Positions 6,968 to 16,622 of a stretch of 64,000 nt of DNA are shown here, one piece after another. The stretch is taken from the NCBI RefSeq assembly GCF_003337305.1, contig NZ_QPJO01000002.1:310001-374000 (forward strand). Reading direction: 5' to 3'. The position numbers and the translations under genes were made by a program. This DNA is from Winogradskyella arenosi (GTDB lineage Bacteria; Bacteroidota; Bacteroidia; Flavobacteriales; Flavobacteriaceae). The first letter of the stretch is position 1, and every line of letters begins with the position of its first letter. The notes beneath the pieces were generated by a model. The model ran no database searches. It saw only the letters and a program-made list of their open reading frames with translations, and was not told the origin of the DNA.

Positions 6968-9943
6968 TTAGTGAACGTGAGCATCCATAGTGTCACAATG
7001 CATTAATTTATCTTCTTTCCTTTTTACCGGCTGTGTTTTTAAGCCTTTGTTTTTATCTTGAAGCATTAAATTAATAAGTTCACTCTTTTCTGTTTTTATA
7101 GCCTCTTGTAATTGTTTATCGCGGGCTAAATCAAAATAAGTAACCCCTTCAATAATCGTTTTTTCGGCTTTAGCGTAAATAGAAAGAGGGTGATCGGTCC
7201 ATAAAACTACATCGGCATCTTTCCCCACTTTAAGGCTTCCTACTTTATCATCTAAATGTAACAGTTTGGCAGGATTTGAGGTTACAAATTTCCAAGCCTC
7301 TTCTTCACTAATTCCACCATACTTTACCGATTTAGCAGCCTCTTGATTTAAACGACGAGACATTTCTGCATCATCACTATTTATAGCTACAGTAACACCA
7401 GCATTGTGCATAATAGCGGCATTATACGGAATGGCGTCATTCACTTCATATTTGTAAGCCCACCAATCGCTAAATGTAGAACCACCAACACCGTGTGCTT
7501 TCATTTTATCAGCAACTTTATAACCTTCAAGAATATGGGTAAACGTATTAATTGTAAAGTCGAATTGCTCAGCGACTTTCATTAACATGTTAATTTCACT
7601 CTGTACATAAGAATGACAAGAGATAAAACGTTCCCCGTTTAAAATTTCGGCAAGCGTTTCCATTTCAATATCTTTTCGGTAAGGTTGACCACTTTTCTTT
7701 AAAGCATCGTAAGCTTTAGCTCTCGTAAAATAATCGACAAAAACTTGTTCTACACCCATTCGAGATTGTGGAAAGCGCGTATTTGTTCGGCTTCGAGATT
7801 GTTTTACATTTTCACCTAAAGCAAATTTGATGAATTTAGGAGCATCGTCATAAATAAGATCTTCGGCAGCTTCCCCCCATTTTAATTTAATAATTGCAGA
7901 GCGTCCCCCAATTGGGTTAGCCGAACCATGTAAAATTTGAATAGAAGTCACACCACCGGCTAAATTTCTATAAATGTCTATGGCTTCATCATCAATAACA
8001 TCTTCAATAGTCACTTCAGCAGAAGAATTTTGGCCTCCTTCATTTATAGAAGCGGCTGCAATATGCGAATGCTCATCAATAATACCGGCGGTAAGGTGTT
8101 TGCCTGTAGCATCGATAACACGCGCCTTATTATGACTTAAATTTTTCCCGATTTTAGAAATTTTTCCGTCTTTAATTAAAACGTCTGTATGTTCTAAAAT
8201 ACCATCTTTTTCATTGGTCCAAACTGTAGCATTTTTAAATAATAGAGTTTCGGATTTTGGTTTTTTAGTAAAACCATAGGCCAAATTAGGATAGGTGATA
8301 GGGCTCATAAACGGTGCCTTTGCAGCACGTTCCTCGTCTTTTTCTGCTTCGGTATTAGCGGTTTCTTCTTTTGGAGTTTGTTCTGCAACAAAAGGTAGGG
8401 CAATACCATTCGCTAAGATGGCTTTACCATTTAAGGTTTTAGAGTTGGCGGTATTAGCCACCACTCTAATAAAGGTATTAGCTGTAGTGTCGGTCGTTTT
8501 AAAGGTAAGGTTAATCCAATCGGCTTTATAACTTATTTTAGCGCCTAGGCTTTTATCCTTAAGTTCCACTTTAGCTTTGGGCTTTTTAGTGCTTTCCGAA
8601 AGCGTTAGTTGATAGGTTTCTCCAGCGAGATTAAAGGTGTACTGCCCATCAATATTGGTAATATGTTTGTTATTAATAATGTGTGGAGTGCCTTGTACCC
8701 AGTTTTCGTATAGCACGGTCTTCTTATCAAAAATATCACCATTTGTAATTAGAAAGTTGGCGTAGCTTCCGGTTTTTAAGCTTCCTAATACGTCAGATTT
8801 TCCCATAAGGGCTGCAGGAATAGTGGTTAAAGCTTCTAGCGCTTTTTGTTTAGAAAGTCCGTTTTCAATAGCTTTTTGTAGGTTAGACGTAAAGGTTTTC
8901 TTTGATTTTAAACCGTGGGTCGTTAAGGCAAAGTTTATGCCGTTTTCGGCTAATAACCTTGGATTGTGTGGCTCTTGATTCCAAGAACGCATAGCGCTTA
9001 AAGATAAGGTGTTGGCGTAAAAAGGATCTTCAACATCATAGGCCAATTGAAAATCTATGGGTAAAATGATAGTCGCATTGGTTTGTTTTACCTCGTTAAT
9101 ACGTTCATATTCATCACCACCACCAAGAATGGTATATTGAACGTTAAAAGCATCGCCTACTTTATCGGCACGCATAAGATTCGCTCTACTGCCGGCGTCA
9201 AAAATTTGTAGTAAGTTTTTGTTTTTATTTAAAGCCTCTAAGGATAGATCTTTAGTTTCTATATGGCCATCAGCATACCATTTAGCGTCAAGGTACATCT
9301 GGCGCAGTAAGGCCATACTTCCCATGATGGAAGACGGGTATCGTTGTCTCGATTTTACACTTTTTGAAAAGGATAAGTGCTGGGAGATTTTTCCATCTAC
9401 AATACGCATGGCATTATCGGCATTATTATTTAAGGCAATTAAAGCACCTGTCCCGCGGACTACACCATCGGGGATATGCGTATTAACGACGCCAAATCCT
9501 AATTGGTGCAGTTCTGAAGCCGATTTTTCATCGTATTTAAATTGACTCATAACATCTTGCTCTGGCATAATATGGTCATTCCAATAAAAGCCACTTCTAC
9601 TCGGGCCATATTGTGGACCATCACCACCGCGTTTAGGCTTTTCAATACCAAATGTCGTGTACAGATCTATAAAAGAAGGATAGATTGTTTTGCCAGAAAG
9701 ATCAACCTTAGTGGTGTTGTTGGGAAGTTTTACTGAGGTTCCAACTTTTACCACTTTTCCATCTTTTATTAAAAGCGTGGCCTGGTCTAAAACTTCAGTT
9801 GGTGAGACGTGAATTGTGGCATTTGTAAAAGCCGTGTAATTGGTGTTATGTGCAATAACGCCTGTATTACTCGGAAAGTAATCTTGTGCAAATAATGAAA
9901 AACTGCACATAAAAATGAGCAGCCGTAAATGTACTTTAATCAT
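6968..9943 (-). CDS. Double-domain secreted amidohydrolase
   Basis: 991 residues with an N-terminal signal (LLIFMCSFSLFAQ). Two amidohydrolase modules follow in tandem, about residues 30-430 and 565-975, separated by a beta-rich and Glu/Lys-rich linker. The second module has the metal motif DEHSH at about residue 622 and a C-terminal-side SDDAEM (about 857), as expected for an active zinc hydrolase. In the first module the matching place reads PSFIDLYTTFG, so the HxH pair is missing. Such proteins are annotated as imidazolonepropionase-like or Xaa-Pro dipeptidase-like, and the substrate is unknown. The C-terminus is Lys- and His-containing. It is the first gene of a two-gene operon with the 436-residue paralogue. 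Confidence 0.88.
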   Translation of the reverse strand: MIKVHLRLLIFMCSFSLFAQDYFPSNTGVIAHNTNYTAFTNATIHVSPTEVLDQATLLIKDGKVVKVGTSVKLPNNTTKVDLSGKTIYPSFIDLYTTFGIEKPKRGGDGPQYGPSRSGFYWNDHIMPEQDVMSQFKYDEKSASELHQLGFGVVNTHIPDGVVRGTGALIALNNNADNAMRIVDGKISQHLSFSKSVKSRQRYPSSIMGSMALLRQMYLDAKWYADGHIETKDLSLEALNKNKNLLQIFDAGSRANLMRADKVGDAFNVQYTILGGGDEYERINEVKQTNATIILPIDFQLAYDVEDPFYANTLSLSAMRSWNQEPHNPRLLAENGINFALTTHGLKSKKTFTSNLQKAIENGLSKQKALEALTTIPAALMGKSDVLGSLKTGSYANFLITNGDIFDKKTVLYENWVQGTPHIINNKHITNIDGQYTFNLAGETYQLTLSESTKKPKAKVELKDKSLGAKISYKADWINLTFKTTDTTANTFIRVVANTANSKTLNGKAILANGIALPFVAEQTPKEETANTEAEKDEERAAKAPFMSPITYPNLAYGFTKKPKSETLLFKNATVWTNEKDGILEHTDVLIKDGKISKIGKNLSHNKARVIDATGKHLTAGIIDEHSHIAAASINEGGQNSSAEVTIEDVIDDEAIDIYRNLAGGVTSIQILHGSANPIGGRSAIIKLKWGEAAEDLIYDDAPKFIKFALGENVKQSRSRTNTRFPQSRMGVEQVFVDYFTRAKAYDALKKSGQPYRKDIEMETLAEILNGERFISCHSYVQSEINMLMKVAEQFDFTINTFTHILEGYKVADKMKAHGVGGSTFSDWWAYKYEVNDAIPYNAAIMHNAGVTVAINSDDAEMSRRLNQEAAKSVKYGGISEEEAWKFVTSNPAKLLHLDDKVGSLKVGKDADVVLWTDHPLSIYAKAEKTIIEGVTYFDLARDKQLQEAIKTEKSELINLMLQDKNKGLKTQPVKRKEDKLMHCDTMDAHVH

Positions 9944-10111
9944 ATACTGAATTGGTTTAGTTAGAATTTTAAATATAGGAATTAAACCGCTTTAGGGCTT
10001 TAAATTTGAATTTTTTAACGTTTTTAGCATGGTCTAGAACGTCATGAGAAGCCTGTGGTTTAAACTTTAGGCTCTTAGAGAATTCTGTAATAAAACGTGA
10101 CAGATAAAAAC

Positions 10112-11182
10112 TTATAAAGTTCTATTCTCGTAATAGTTAACCAATAAGGCTACAACGTAACTATAGCTTTTCATACCATCAGATTGGTTATTGGCCTTTA
10201 AAAAATTATCAAAAGTCGATTCAAAAATGGGTTCAATAGGGTTTTCGTAAGACCTCCAGAATGTTTGGGTTTCTTGATAGTTTTTAAGTATTCCTGGATG
10301 TAAAGTAGGGAGTAGGCTATTGTAACGATCCGGATTCCTTTTAAAAATTTCAGCTAAACAATACCTAAGCGCGAAGGTATAGCCGGAATATTTAAAATAG
10401 AGGTCGTCGTTATGTATGGCGGCTAAACTGCCAATAAAGTTGGCTTCATTCTCAGCGGCAAAACCTAATTGATGTGCGGCTTCATGGCATGAAGTAGTAG
10501 GGTATTTGTAAGTCGGAATTAAACCGTTTACTTGAGCTTCATTAGTAAGAGGATTTAAGTAGCCCGAAAACCCCATGTAGGTTAAAGGTAAACTGTAAAT
10601 TGATTTTTTAATGCTAACGGGCTCATAGTTAAGTTGTGGATAGTCTTGAGCTAAATTTTGATACCCATCTTTAACCTTATTTAAAATTTTAGGTTTGGAA
10701 TAAGGCATCTCAATTTTTAAAGTATCATTGTTAACTAATTGGGTATGAATACCATTTGATTTCTGGATTAAGCGTTCCGTAAACGCCAGTAATTGTTCCG
10801 TACTATATTCGGGGTTAAGTTCTAAAGATTTGTATAATGGTTGACGGTAATAGTTAAACCCCCAAAAACAATGAAAAGCAAAATACACCAGTGAGAGCGT
10901 GGCACCAATATCTAAAAGCCATGTTTTTGTGGCTGTAAAAGGTTTTTTACGGTTTTTAATGAGCCATCTTATAATGGCGATACTTGCCAGGGTGTAAAAG
11001 AGATCTCCAATAGAAAAAGGAGCCCAACCAAAAGCATAGCGCATGGCTTTGGCACAATACACATAGATACCGTTACTGTAAAATTGTTCTACAAATTCGG
11101 GAAAATGTTTCAACTGCGATAAAAAAAGCAACTGAAGTCCAAAAAATAGAACGAGAATGAGTTTTAGGTGTTTTTGCATCAT
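10112..11182 (-). CDS. DUF3810 membrane protein with metallopeptidase-like motif
   Basis: 356 residues. Three hydrophobic helices lie in the first 115 residues, followed by a soluble domain. Its motif CHEAAHQLGFAAENEANF (near residue 225) combines HExxH with a following glutamate, the layout of gluzincin-type zinc peptidases. I recognise the family as DUF3810, common in Bacteroidota and with no assigned substrate. The gene stands alone on the minus strand. Its start region overlaps no neighbour once the divergent pepD is started at 11300. The length is normal for the family. Confidence 0.85.
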   Translation of the reverse strand: MMQKHLKLILVLFFGLQLLFLSQLKHFPEFVEQFYSNGIYVYCAKAMRYAFGWAPFSIGDLFYTLASIAIIRWLIKNRKKPFTATKTWLLDIGATLSLVYFAFHCFWGFNYYRQPLYKSLELNPEYSTEQLLAFTERLIQKSNGIHTQLVNNDTLKIEMPYSKPKILNKVKDGYQNLAQDYPQLNYEPVSIKKSIYSLPLTYMGFSGYLNPLTNEAQVNGLIPTYKYPTTSCHEAAHQLGFAAENEANFIGSLAAIHNDDLYFKYSGYTFALRYCLAEIFKRNPDRYNSLLPTLHPGILKNYQETQTFWRSYENPIEPIFESTFDNFLKANNQSDGMKSYSYVVALLVNYYENRTL

Positions 11183-11271
11183 TCAAAAATAGAAAAAACA
11201 TTGTATTTTCTTCTTGTTTTTAGGTATAGAAACAAGTTGGAATTCGCCTTAGAAGAGCCAAACGTATTTTG

Positions 11272-11279
11272 TACCTTTG
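11272..11279 (+). promoter_or_regulatory. -7 box for pepD
   Basis: TACCTTTG matches TAnnTTTG and lies 20 bases before the chosen ATG at 11300. That supports starting the protein there and not at an upstream in-frame ATG. Confidence 0.5.
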
Positions 11280-11299
11280 TGCATCTAAAAATAAGATTT

Positions 11300-12763
11300 A
11301 TGAGTTCAGAAATAAGAGCCTTAGAGCCAAAAGCATTGTGGAATAAGTTTGCGGATTTAAATGCGGTACCGAGACCTTCAAAAAAGGAAGAGCGCGTTAT
11401 TAAATTTATGAAGGACTTTGGAGAAGGTTTAGGTTTAGAAACGATTGAAGATGAGGTTGGTAATGTGATTATCCGTAAGCCAGCCACCAAAGGAATGGAA
11501 GATCGTAAAGCCATTGTAATGCAATCGCACTTAGATATGGTGCATCAAAAAAATAACGATACCGTTTTCAATTTTGATGAGCAAGGAATTGAAATGTTTG
11601 TAGAAGGGGACTGGGTTAAAGCTAAAGGGACAACCCTTGGTGCAGATAATGGTCTAGGTGTAGCAACAATTATGGCTATTTTAGAAAGTGATAGCATTGC
11701 GCATCCGGCATTAGAAGCTTTGTTTACTATTGATGAAGAAACTGGAATGACCGGTGCTCAAGGTTTAAAAGGAGGATTACTTCAAGGTGAAATTCTTTTA
11801 AATTTAGACACAGAAGAAGATGATGAGATTGGTGTAGGCTGTGCTGGTGGTGTTGATGTTACGGCTACACGTACTTATGAAGAAGAAGGAACTCCAGAAT
11901 TTAAGATAGGGTATACCATTACCGTTAAAGGTTTACAAGGTGGACACTCTGGGATGCAAATTCATGAAGGATTAGGAAATGCAAATAAACTCATGAACCG
12001 TTTATTATTTGATGGTTTTGAAAATTACGGTTTGCGTATTTCTGAAATTGACGGTGGAAGCTTAAGAAACGCGATTCCTAGAGAAAGTAATGCTATTGTT
12101 GCAATTGATGCTATACATGAAGCGTTATTTGAAACTGAAATGGCGGCTAAAGCAGAGGCTTTAAAGTTTGAGTTTAAAACCATGGAGCCAGATTTAGAAG
12201 TGCTTGTTTCTAAAACCGAAACTCCTGAAAAAATAATGGATTTAGGTGTGCAAGAAGGCTTAACGAGAGCGTTGTATGCTGCGCATAACGGTGTTTATAG
12301 AATGAGTCCAGATATTGAAGGTTTAGTTGAAACTTCTAATAATATTGCTCGTGTTATTATAAAAGATGGTGCTGTTAAAATTGGTTGTTTAACGCGTAGT
12401 TCTGTAGACAGTACAAAAGAGGATTTAGCCAATATGTTACGTGCTACCTTTGAATTAACCGGATGTGAAGTTGAATTTTCTGGTGACTACCCAGGTTGGG
12501 CGCCTAATATGGATTCTGCCATTTTAAAGGTCATGGTACCTATCTATGAGCGTTTAAATAATGGTGAAAAACCTCATGTTGCTGCTTGCCACGCCGGATT
12601 AGAATGTGGGATTTTAGGTACCAATTACCCAGAGATGGATATGATTAGTTTTGGTCCTAATATTAAAGGGGCACACTCACCAGATGAACGTGCTCAAATT
12701 TCTTCAGCACAGAAGTATTGGAATTTTGTTTTAGAAATTTTACAACATATTCCTAAAGCTTAG
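11300..12763 (+). CDS. pepD: Aminoacyl-histidine dipeptidase (PepD, M20 family)
   Basis: 487 residues from the ATG at 11300. The frame is open back to 11168, but the extra 44 residues overlap the divergent gene and the likely promoter. The opening ALEPKALWNKFADLNAVPRPS is typical of PepD. Metal and catalytic motifs are readable: SHLDMVHQ, LGADNGLGV, IDEETGMTGA and LNLDTEE. The C-terminal FGPNIKGAHSPDERA carries the last metal-binding His. PepD cleaves Xaa-His dipeptides such as carnosine in the cytoplasm with two zinc ions. Length agrees with the E. coli enzyme (485 residues). It is monocistronic with its own terminator. Confidence 0.95.
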   Translation: MSSEIRALEPKALWNKFADLNAVPRPSKKEERVIKFMKDFGEGLGLETIEDEVGNVIIRKPATKGMEDRKAIVMQSHLDMVHQKNNDTVFNFDEQGIEMFVEGDWVKAKGTTLGADNGLGVATIMAILESDSIAHPALEALFTIDEETGMTGAQGLKGGLLQGEILLNLDTEEDDEIGVGCAGGVDVTATRTYEEEGTPEFKIGYTITVKGLQGGHSGMQIHEGLGNANKLMNRLLFDGFENYGLRISEIDGGSLRNAIPRESNAIVAIDAIHEALFETEMAAKAEALKFEFKTMEPDLEVLVSKTETPEKIMDLGVQEGLTRALYAAHNGVYRMSPDIEGLVETSNNIARVIIKDGAVKIGCLTRSSVDSTKEDLANMLRATFELTGCEVEFSGDYPGWAPNMDSAILKVMVPIYERLNNGEKPHVAACHAGLECGILGTNYPEMDMISFGPNIKGAHSPDERAQISSAQKYWNFVLEILQHIPKA

Positions 12764-12793
12764 GACGTCTAAAAGACGAAGCGATGATAAAAT

Positions 12794-12827
12794 AAAAAAG
12801 CAGCTGTAATTAAACAGCTGCTTTTTT
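12794..12827. terminator. Bidirectional terminator between pepD and the PPIase operon
   Basis: Arms AAAAAAGCAGCTGT and ACAGCTGCTTTTTT are a perfect 14-bp inverted repeat around a 6-base loop. It ends two convergent transcription units. Confidence 0.9.
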
Positions 12828-12847
12828 TATGAGTTGAAGTCTTAAGA

Positions 12848-14068
12848 TTACTTCTTAATACTTACCAATTCAATATCAAAAATTAAGTTGGCACTTGCAG
12901 GAATTACAGGAGGATTTCCACGCTCTCCGTAACCTAAATAATAAGGAATAAAAACTCTGGCTTTATCACCGATTTTCATATTTAACATAGCTTCTCTAAA
13001 ACCTGCAATTAAGGTAGCGGTTTCGTTATAAGGCATATCAAAAGGTTTGTAACGACCGGCTTTATCTTGTCTTTCGTCATATTTACCGTTTTTCTCAGCG
13101 ACTTCTTTCCAAGTGGTCCAGAATAATTCACCGTTTTCTAAATAACCAGCACAATCAATATTAACACGCTGTGTTGAGTTTGGTTTTACGCCATTACCTT
13201 CATCTAAAAAGATCATAGCCATTCCTGTTGGCGATTCTATTTTTCTACCGTCTAATTCTTCATTCTTTTTTAAGAATTCAACTTTGGCTGCATCAGCTTT
13301 AGCTTTAGCAGCTATTTTAGCTTCTTCGGCTTTCTTTTCAGCTTCTAATTTTGCTGCTTCAGCACGTTCCTTAATTTTTGGTAATTCTTCTGTGAAAACT
13401 TTAGGAGCATCAAACTTTTTCGCCGCTGTTCCTATTCTAATGATGTTCAATTTTTCAATAACAACATCTTCTAAAGGTTTGTTAGTTCCACGTTGTACTT
13501 TTACATTAGAGATGGTATCTAAAACATTAAGTCCTTTTACCAATTCTCCGAAGACCGCATGACAATAAACTCTAGGGTTAGAACAGTCTTTTAAATTACC
13601 GTTAGCATCGTAGCCGTCTAACCAAGGTGTTGCTTTTTCAGTAATAAAAAATTGACTCCCGTTAGCATTAACGCCTGGATTAGCCATAGATAATATTCCT
13701 GGTTTGTTATGCTTAAGATCTTTTACTAATTCATCTTCAAATTTGTATCCTGGATCTCCAGAACCTGTTCCTGTTGGATCTCCACCTTGAATCATAAAAT
13801 CATTCATTACACGGTGAAAAGTTAATCCGTCGTAATACGGTTTTCCTTGGAATTCTTCTTTTACTAAAGGATGATTTCCTTCTGCTAAGGCTACAAAATT
13901 AGCCACCGTTACTGGGGCTTGATCGTAAAACAATTTTGCCACCATGGTGTCTTTATTGGTTATAAACTCGGCATAAATACCATCTCCTAGGTCGGCATAA
14001 CGCTCTTGGCAAGAAATATTGACCAATACTAATAATACAACAAATACAGTAAGTGCTTTTTTAATCAT
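12848..14068 (-). CDS. Cyclophilin-FKBP dual peptidyl-prolyl isomerase lipoprotein
   Basis: 406 residues. The signal [20 protein letters not shown] ends with a lipobox Cys at residue 20. Residues about 30-210 are a cyclophilin domain ([31 protein letters not shown]). About 225-270 is a charged helical linker rich in Ala, Lys and Glu. About 290-405 is an FKBP domain ([20 protein letters not shown] and [20 protein letters not shown]). Both are prolyl isomerase folds, so the protein should assist folding of periplasmic or surface proteins. Its start overlaps the end of gldI by 8 bases, which suggests translational coupling with a gliding-related folding factor. Confidence 0.93.
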   Translation of the reverse strand: MIKKALTVFVVLLVLVNISCQERYADLGDGIYAEFITNKDTMVAKLFYDQAPVTVANFVALAEGNHPLVKEEFQGKPYYDGLTFHRVMNDFMIQGGDPTGTGSGDPGYKFEDELVKDLKHNKPGILSMANPGVNANGSQFFITEKATPWLDGYDANGNLKDCSNPRVYCHAVFGELVKGLNVLDTISNVKVQRGTNKPLEDVVIEKLNIIRIGTAAKKFDAPKVFTEELPKIKERAEAAKLEAEKKAEEAKIAAKAKADAAKVEFLKKNEELDGRKIESPTGMAMIFLDEGNGVKPNSTQRVNIDCAGYLENGELFWTTWKEVAEKNGKYDERQDKAGRYKPFDMPYNETATLIAGFREAMLNMKIGDKARVFIPYYLGYGERGNPPVIPASANLIFDIELVSIKK

Positions 14069-14594
14069 TTTTTTGGGTTATAGTGTTTAAAGTTACTTTG
14101 CAAATTAACGGAATATTAGTTCCTATTTTATAGTCATCTCCATAATATCCAAACGCTTTTTGCGATGGAAATATAAAGGTAGCTGTTTCTGAGGGTTTTA
14201 AAAGTTTTAAACCTTCTCGTAATCCGGTGAATAATTCTTCCTTGTCCATCGTATAGGTTTTAGAAGTGTTCGCGTAAATTTCTTCACCTTCTAAATTAGA
14301 CACATCAAAATTAAAGGTAACCACATCACCAAAAGTAGGTTGAATGGTATCGCTTTCAATCTTATGATTGTAGTGGTACCAAAAACCGCTTTCAGAAGCG
14401 ATATAGTCTTTATCGGGATTATTTTTTATAAGTTTTGAAATTTGCTTGTGCTCTAAGGCATTCAGTTTTTTACTGCGTTCTACAGAGGCCTTTAAAAAGG
14501 AGCCCGATTGAACGGATTCTGGTAAGCGGGGCTCAGGGCCTTTACAGCTTAAACATGCAAGCAGCACTACGGCTAAAAGAGGCAGGGTTTTCAT
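14061..14594 (-). CDS. gldI: GldI, gliding-associated FKBP-type peptidyl-prolyl isomerase lipoprotein
   Basis: 177 residues from ATG at 14594; an upstream in-frame ATG at 14615 would only add seven residues before the signal peptide. The signal [17 protein letters not shown] ends with the lipobox Cys at 17. The rest is an FKBP-like domain ([34 protein letters not shown]). GldI is known in Flavobacterium johnsoniae as a lipoprotein needed for gliding and type IX secretion, probably for folding of partner proteins. Here it sits between nrnA and a cyclophilin-FKBP gene on one strand, a common flavobacterial order. Gene naming is confident from family and context. Confidence 0.85.
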   Translation of the reverse strand: MKTLPLLAVVLLACLSCKGPEPRLPESVQSGSFLKASVERSKKLNALEHKQISKLIKNNPDKDYIASESGFWYHYNHKIESDTIQPTFGDVVTFNFDVSNLEGEEIYANTSKTYTMDKEELFTGLREGLKLLKPSETATFIFPSQKAFGYYGDDYKIGTNIPLICKVTLNTITQKND

Positions 14595-14629
14595 GTTATA
14601 CGTTTTTATTTTCACGTGTGAAGATGGGT

Positions 14630-15649
14630 TTATTGGGACAATTCATCTTTATACTGTGGTAATATACTAATAAAATTATTTACCGTAGTTTCCATATCCG
14701 TTTCGCTACGTCCGCCAGCGGCATTTGTATGTCCGCCACCGTTAAAATGGGTTCGTGAAAAGGTATTCACAGAAAAATCACCCTTACTACGTAAAGAGAT
14801 CTTTATAATCTTATCTTGCTGACTTTCAATAAAGATAGCCGCAAAAATAATACCTTTAAGCGATAGGGCGTAGTTTACAAAACCTTCAGTATCACCTTTT
14901 TTATAATTAAAGGCATCGAGTTCCGCTTGGGTTAACGTTATATAGGCCGTTCTTAATTCTGGAATCACCTTTAAATTTTGTAAAGCTCTCCCTAAGAGTT
15001 GTAAGCGGCTATAGCTGTTGGTATCGAAGGTATTATTATGAATTTGAGAATTGTTGGCGCCTTTAGCAATAAGTTGTCCTATTACTTCATGCGTTCTATT
15101 GGTTGTTGCCGGAAAACGGAAAGATCCCGTATCGGTCATAATACCTAAATATAAACAGGTGGCAATATCTGCGGTGATACATGCCAAATCATCTAGCATT
15201 TCTATAAAATTGTAAACCATCTCACAGGTAGAAGACATGCTTACATCTGAATACATATAGGTAGCATAGTCGTCAGGTTGTTGGTGATGATCTATCATTA
15301 TCATGGTAGCGGTCGCTTTTTCTAAAGCTTCAGCCATCAATGGTCCTGTACGGTGAAAGGCATTAAAGTCTAAAGTAAATATAAGCTCAGCTTCTTGTAA
15401 CAGCGCGTTACAAACTTGCGGTTGTGTTTCGTGTTTTAAAACGGTATCATCTCCGGGTAACCATTTTATAAAATCAGGATAGTCATTAGGAGCAATAACT
15501 GTAACCTTATGGTGGTGTTGTTTTAAATAATGGTAAAGTGCTAGTGTAGACCCCATAGCATCGCCATCGGGATTTCTATGGGGTACAATTACAATAGCTT
15601 TAGGACTACTGAGTAGGTCTTTTAAATCTGAAATTTCTGTTTTTGTCAT
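14630..15649 (-). CDS. DHH-family phosphoesterase (NrnA-like oligoribonuclease/pAp phosphatase)
   Basis: 339 residues. The DHH domain shows PHRNPDGDAMGSTLAL (motif I), FTLDFNAFHR (II), IDHHQQP (III, the DHH signature) and DTGSFRF (IV). The C-terminal DHHA1 domain ends with GGGHTNAAGG. NrnA-type enzymes degrade nano-RNA and 3'-phosphoadenosine 5'-phosphate in the cytoplasm with manganese. It is the first gene of a minus-strand set with gldI and the PPIase gene, with 35 bases between it and gldI. The length is normal. Confidence 0.92.
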   Translation of the reverse strand: MTKTEISDLKDLLSSPKAIVIVPHRNPDGDAMGSTLALYHYLKQHHHKVTVIAPNDYPDFIKWLPGDDTVLKHETQPQVCNALLQEAELIFTLDFNAFHRTGPLMAEALEKATATMIMIDHHQQPDDYATYMYSDVSMSSTCEMVYNFIEMLDDLACITADIATCLYLGIMTDTGSFRFPATTNRTHEVIGQLIAKGANNSQIHNNTFDTNSYSRLQLLGRALQNLKVIPELRTAYITLTQAELDAFNYKKGDTEGFVNYALSLKGIIFAAIFIESQQDKIIKISLRSKGDFSVNTFSRTHFNGGGHTNAAGGRSETDMETTVNNFISILPQYKDELSQ

Positions 15650-15897
15650 AGTAGGCGAAGATACGTTTTTTAGATATTTTGATTGAGGGTTTTATAACGA
15701 AATTAAGACATTGTTTTGAAATGAATTGAAAGGTCTAACCTATTCATTTTTTTTATAAAATGGTAATGTCTGTTTGAATTATTCTGAGAAAGGCCGCAAA
15801 ATAGGGGAAAGGCCATTCATGGATTTAAGGCAAGGATTCTAGACCGAAAGGCTTTAGAGCCTATTTTAGTAACAATAATTTAATAAAAACAGGCCTT

Positions 15898-15925
15898 GAT
15901 TTGTTAGAGAAATACATTACTTTTG
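15898..15925 (+). promoter_or_regulatory. ndk promoter
   Basis: TTG (15896-15898) is followed after 19 bases by TACTTTTG (15918-15925), a full match to the flavobacterial TTG-N17-23-TAnnTTTG pattern. The ATG is 21 bases further at 15947. Confidence 0.65.
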
Positions 15926-15946
15926 CAGCAAATTTAAAAAAGATAC

Positions 15947-16366
15947 ATGGCAACTAACAGAACATTTACAATGCTAAAGCCTGATGCTGTTGAAAAAGGA
16001 CACATTGGCGCAATATTAGAAAAAATTTCAGCTTCAGGATTTAGAATCGTAGCAATGAAATTAACGCAAATGACTAAGGCTGACGCTGAGGAATTTTACG
16101 CAATTCATAACGAAAGGCCATTTTTTGGTGAATTAGTAGAATATATGACTCGTGGCCCTATCGTTGCAGCTGTTTTAGAAAAAGAAAATGCTGTTGAAGA
16201 CTTTAGAACTTTAATCGGAGCAACTAACCCTGCAGATGCAGCAGAAGGAACAATCCGTAAGTTATATGCCGCTTCTATCGGTGAAAACGCTGTTCATGGA
16301 AGTGATAGCGATGAGAATGCAGCTATTGAAAGCGCTTTCCATTTTGCAGGTAGAGATATGTTTTAA
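15947..16366 (+). CDS. ndk: Nucleoside diphosphate kinase
   Basis: 139 residues, a full-length NDK. The start [16 protein letters not shown] and the active-site stretch [11 protein letters not shown] (phospho-histidine at about residue 117) are diagnostic. The enzyme transfers the gamma phosphate between nucleoside triphosphates and diphosphates in the cytoplasm and balances the NTP pools. It is monocistronic, with a recognisable promoter upstream and a strong terminator downstream. The neighbouring gene on the left is divergent; that on the right is convergent. Confidence 0.97.
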   Translation: MATNRTFTMLKPDAVEKGHIGAILEKISASGFRIVAMKLTQMTKADAEEFYAIHNERPFFGELVEYMTRGPIVAAVLEKENAVEDFRTLIGATNPADAAEGTIRKLYAASIGENAVHGSDSDENAAIESAFHFAGRDMF

Positions 16367-16382
16367 GCATTATACATCCCAT

Positions 16383-16419
16383 AAAAAAAAAGACCGTCTT
16401 TAAGAGATGGTCTTTTTTT
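16383..16419 (+). terminator. ndk terminator
   Basis: AAAAAGACC-type left arm and GGTCTTTTTTT right arm with a short loop lie 17 bases after the ndk stop. A and T runs on both sides allow use from either strand. Confidence 0.85.
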
Positions 16420-16454
16420 GTCCCAATTTTAAGGGGTGGCCTTGTTAAAATACG

Positions 16455-16489
16455 ATATAAAAAAAACACCTGCTTTTTCAAACAGGTGC
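16455..16489 (-). terminator. Terminator for the TonB receptor operon
   Basis: On the minus strand CACCTG (16488-16483) and CAGGTG (16472-16467) form the stem, followed by a long U run from the bases 16466-16457. It is the last of four hairpins behind the receptor gene. Confidence 0.75.
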
Positions 16490-16514
16490 TTCACCAACAA
16501 AAAAACTCAAAAAC

Positions 16515-16619
16515 ATCATGAAGATTTCATGATCTGATTAATCTTAAACAAAAATTAATCTTCTCTGTCAGTTTTCTTTCAACATAACTTAGTCTGCTTC
16601 CCCACACTAAGGTTGAAAG
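16515..16619 (-). other. Three further hairpins in the 3' region of the TonB receptor gene
   Basis: Between the stop codon at 16623 and the terminator there are three inverted repeats: 16576-16583/16612-16619 with an inner 16588-16593/16606-16611 pair (14 bp stem with a 4-base bulge), 16536-16542/16554-16560 (7 bp) and 16515-16521/16527-16533 (7 bp). They may stabilise the mRNA end. Confidence 0.45.
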
Positions 16620-16622
16620 GTT

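Noticed and set aside
11168-11299. Upstream extension of pepD by 44 codons
   Set aside because: It overlaps the divergent DUF3810 gene start and contains the likely promoter box; the PepD family begins at the ATG at 11300.
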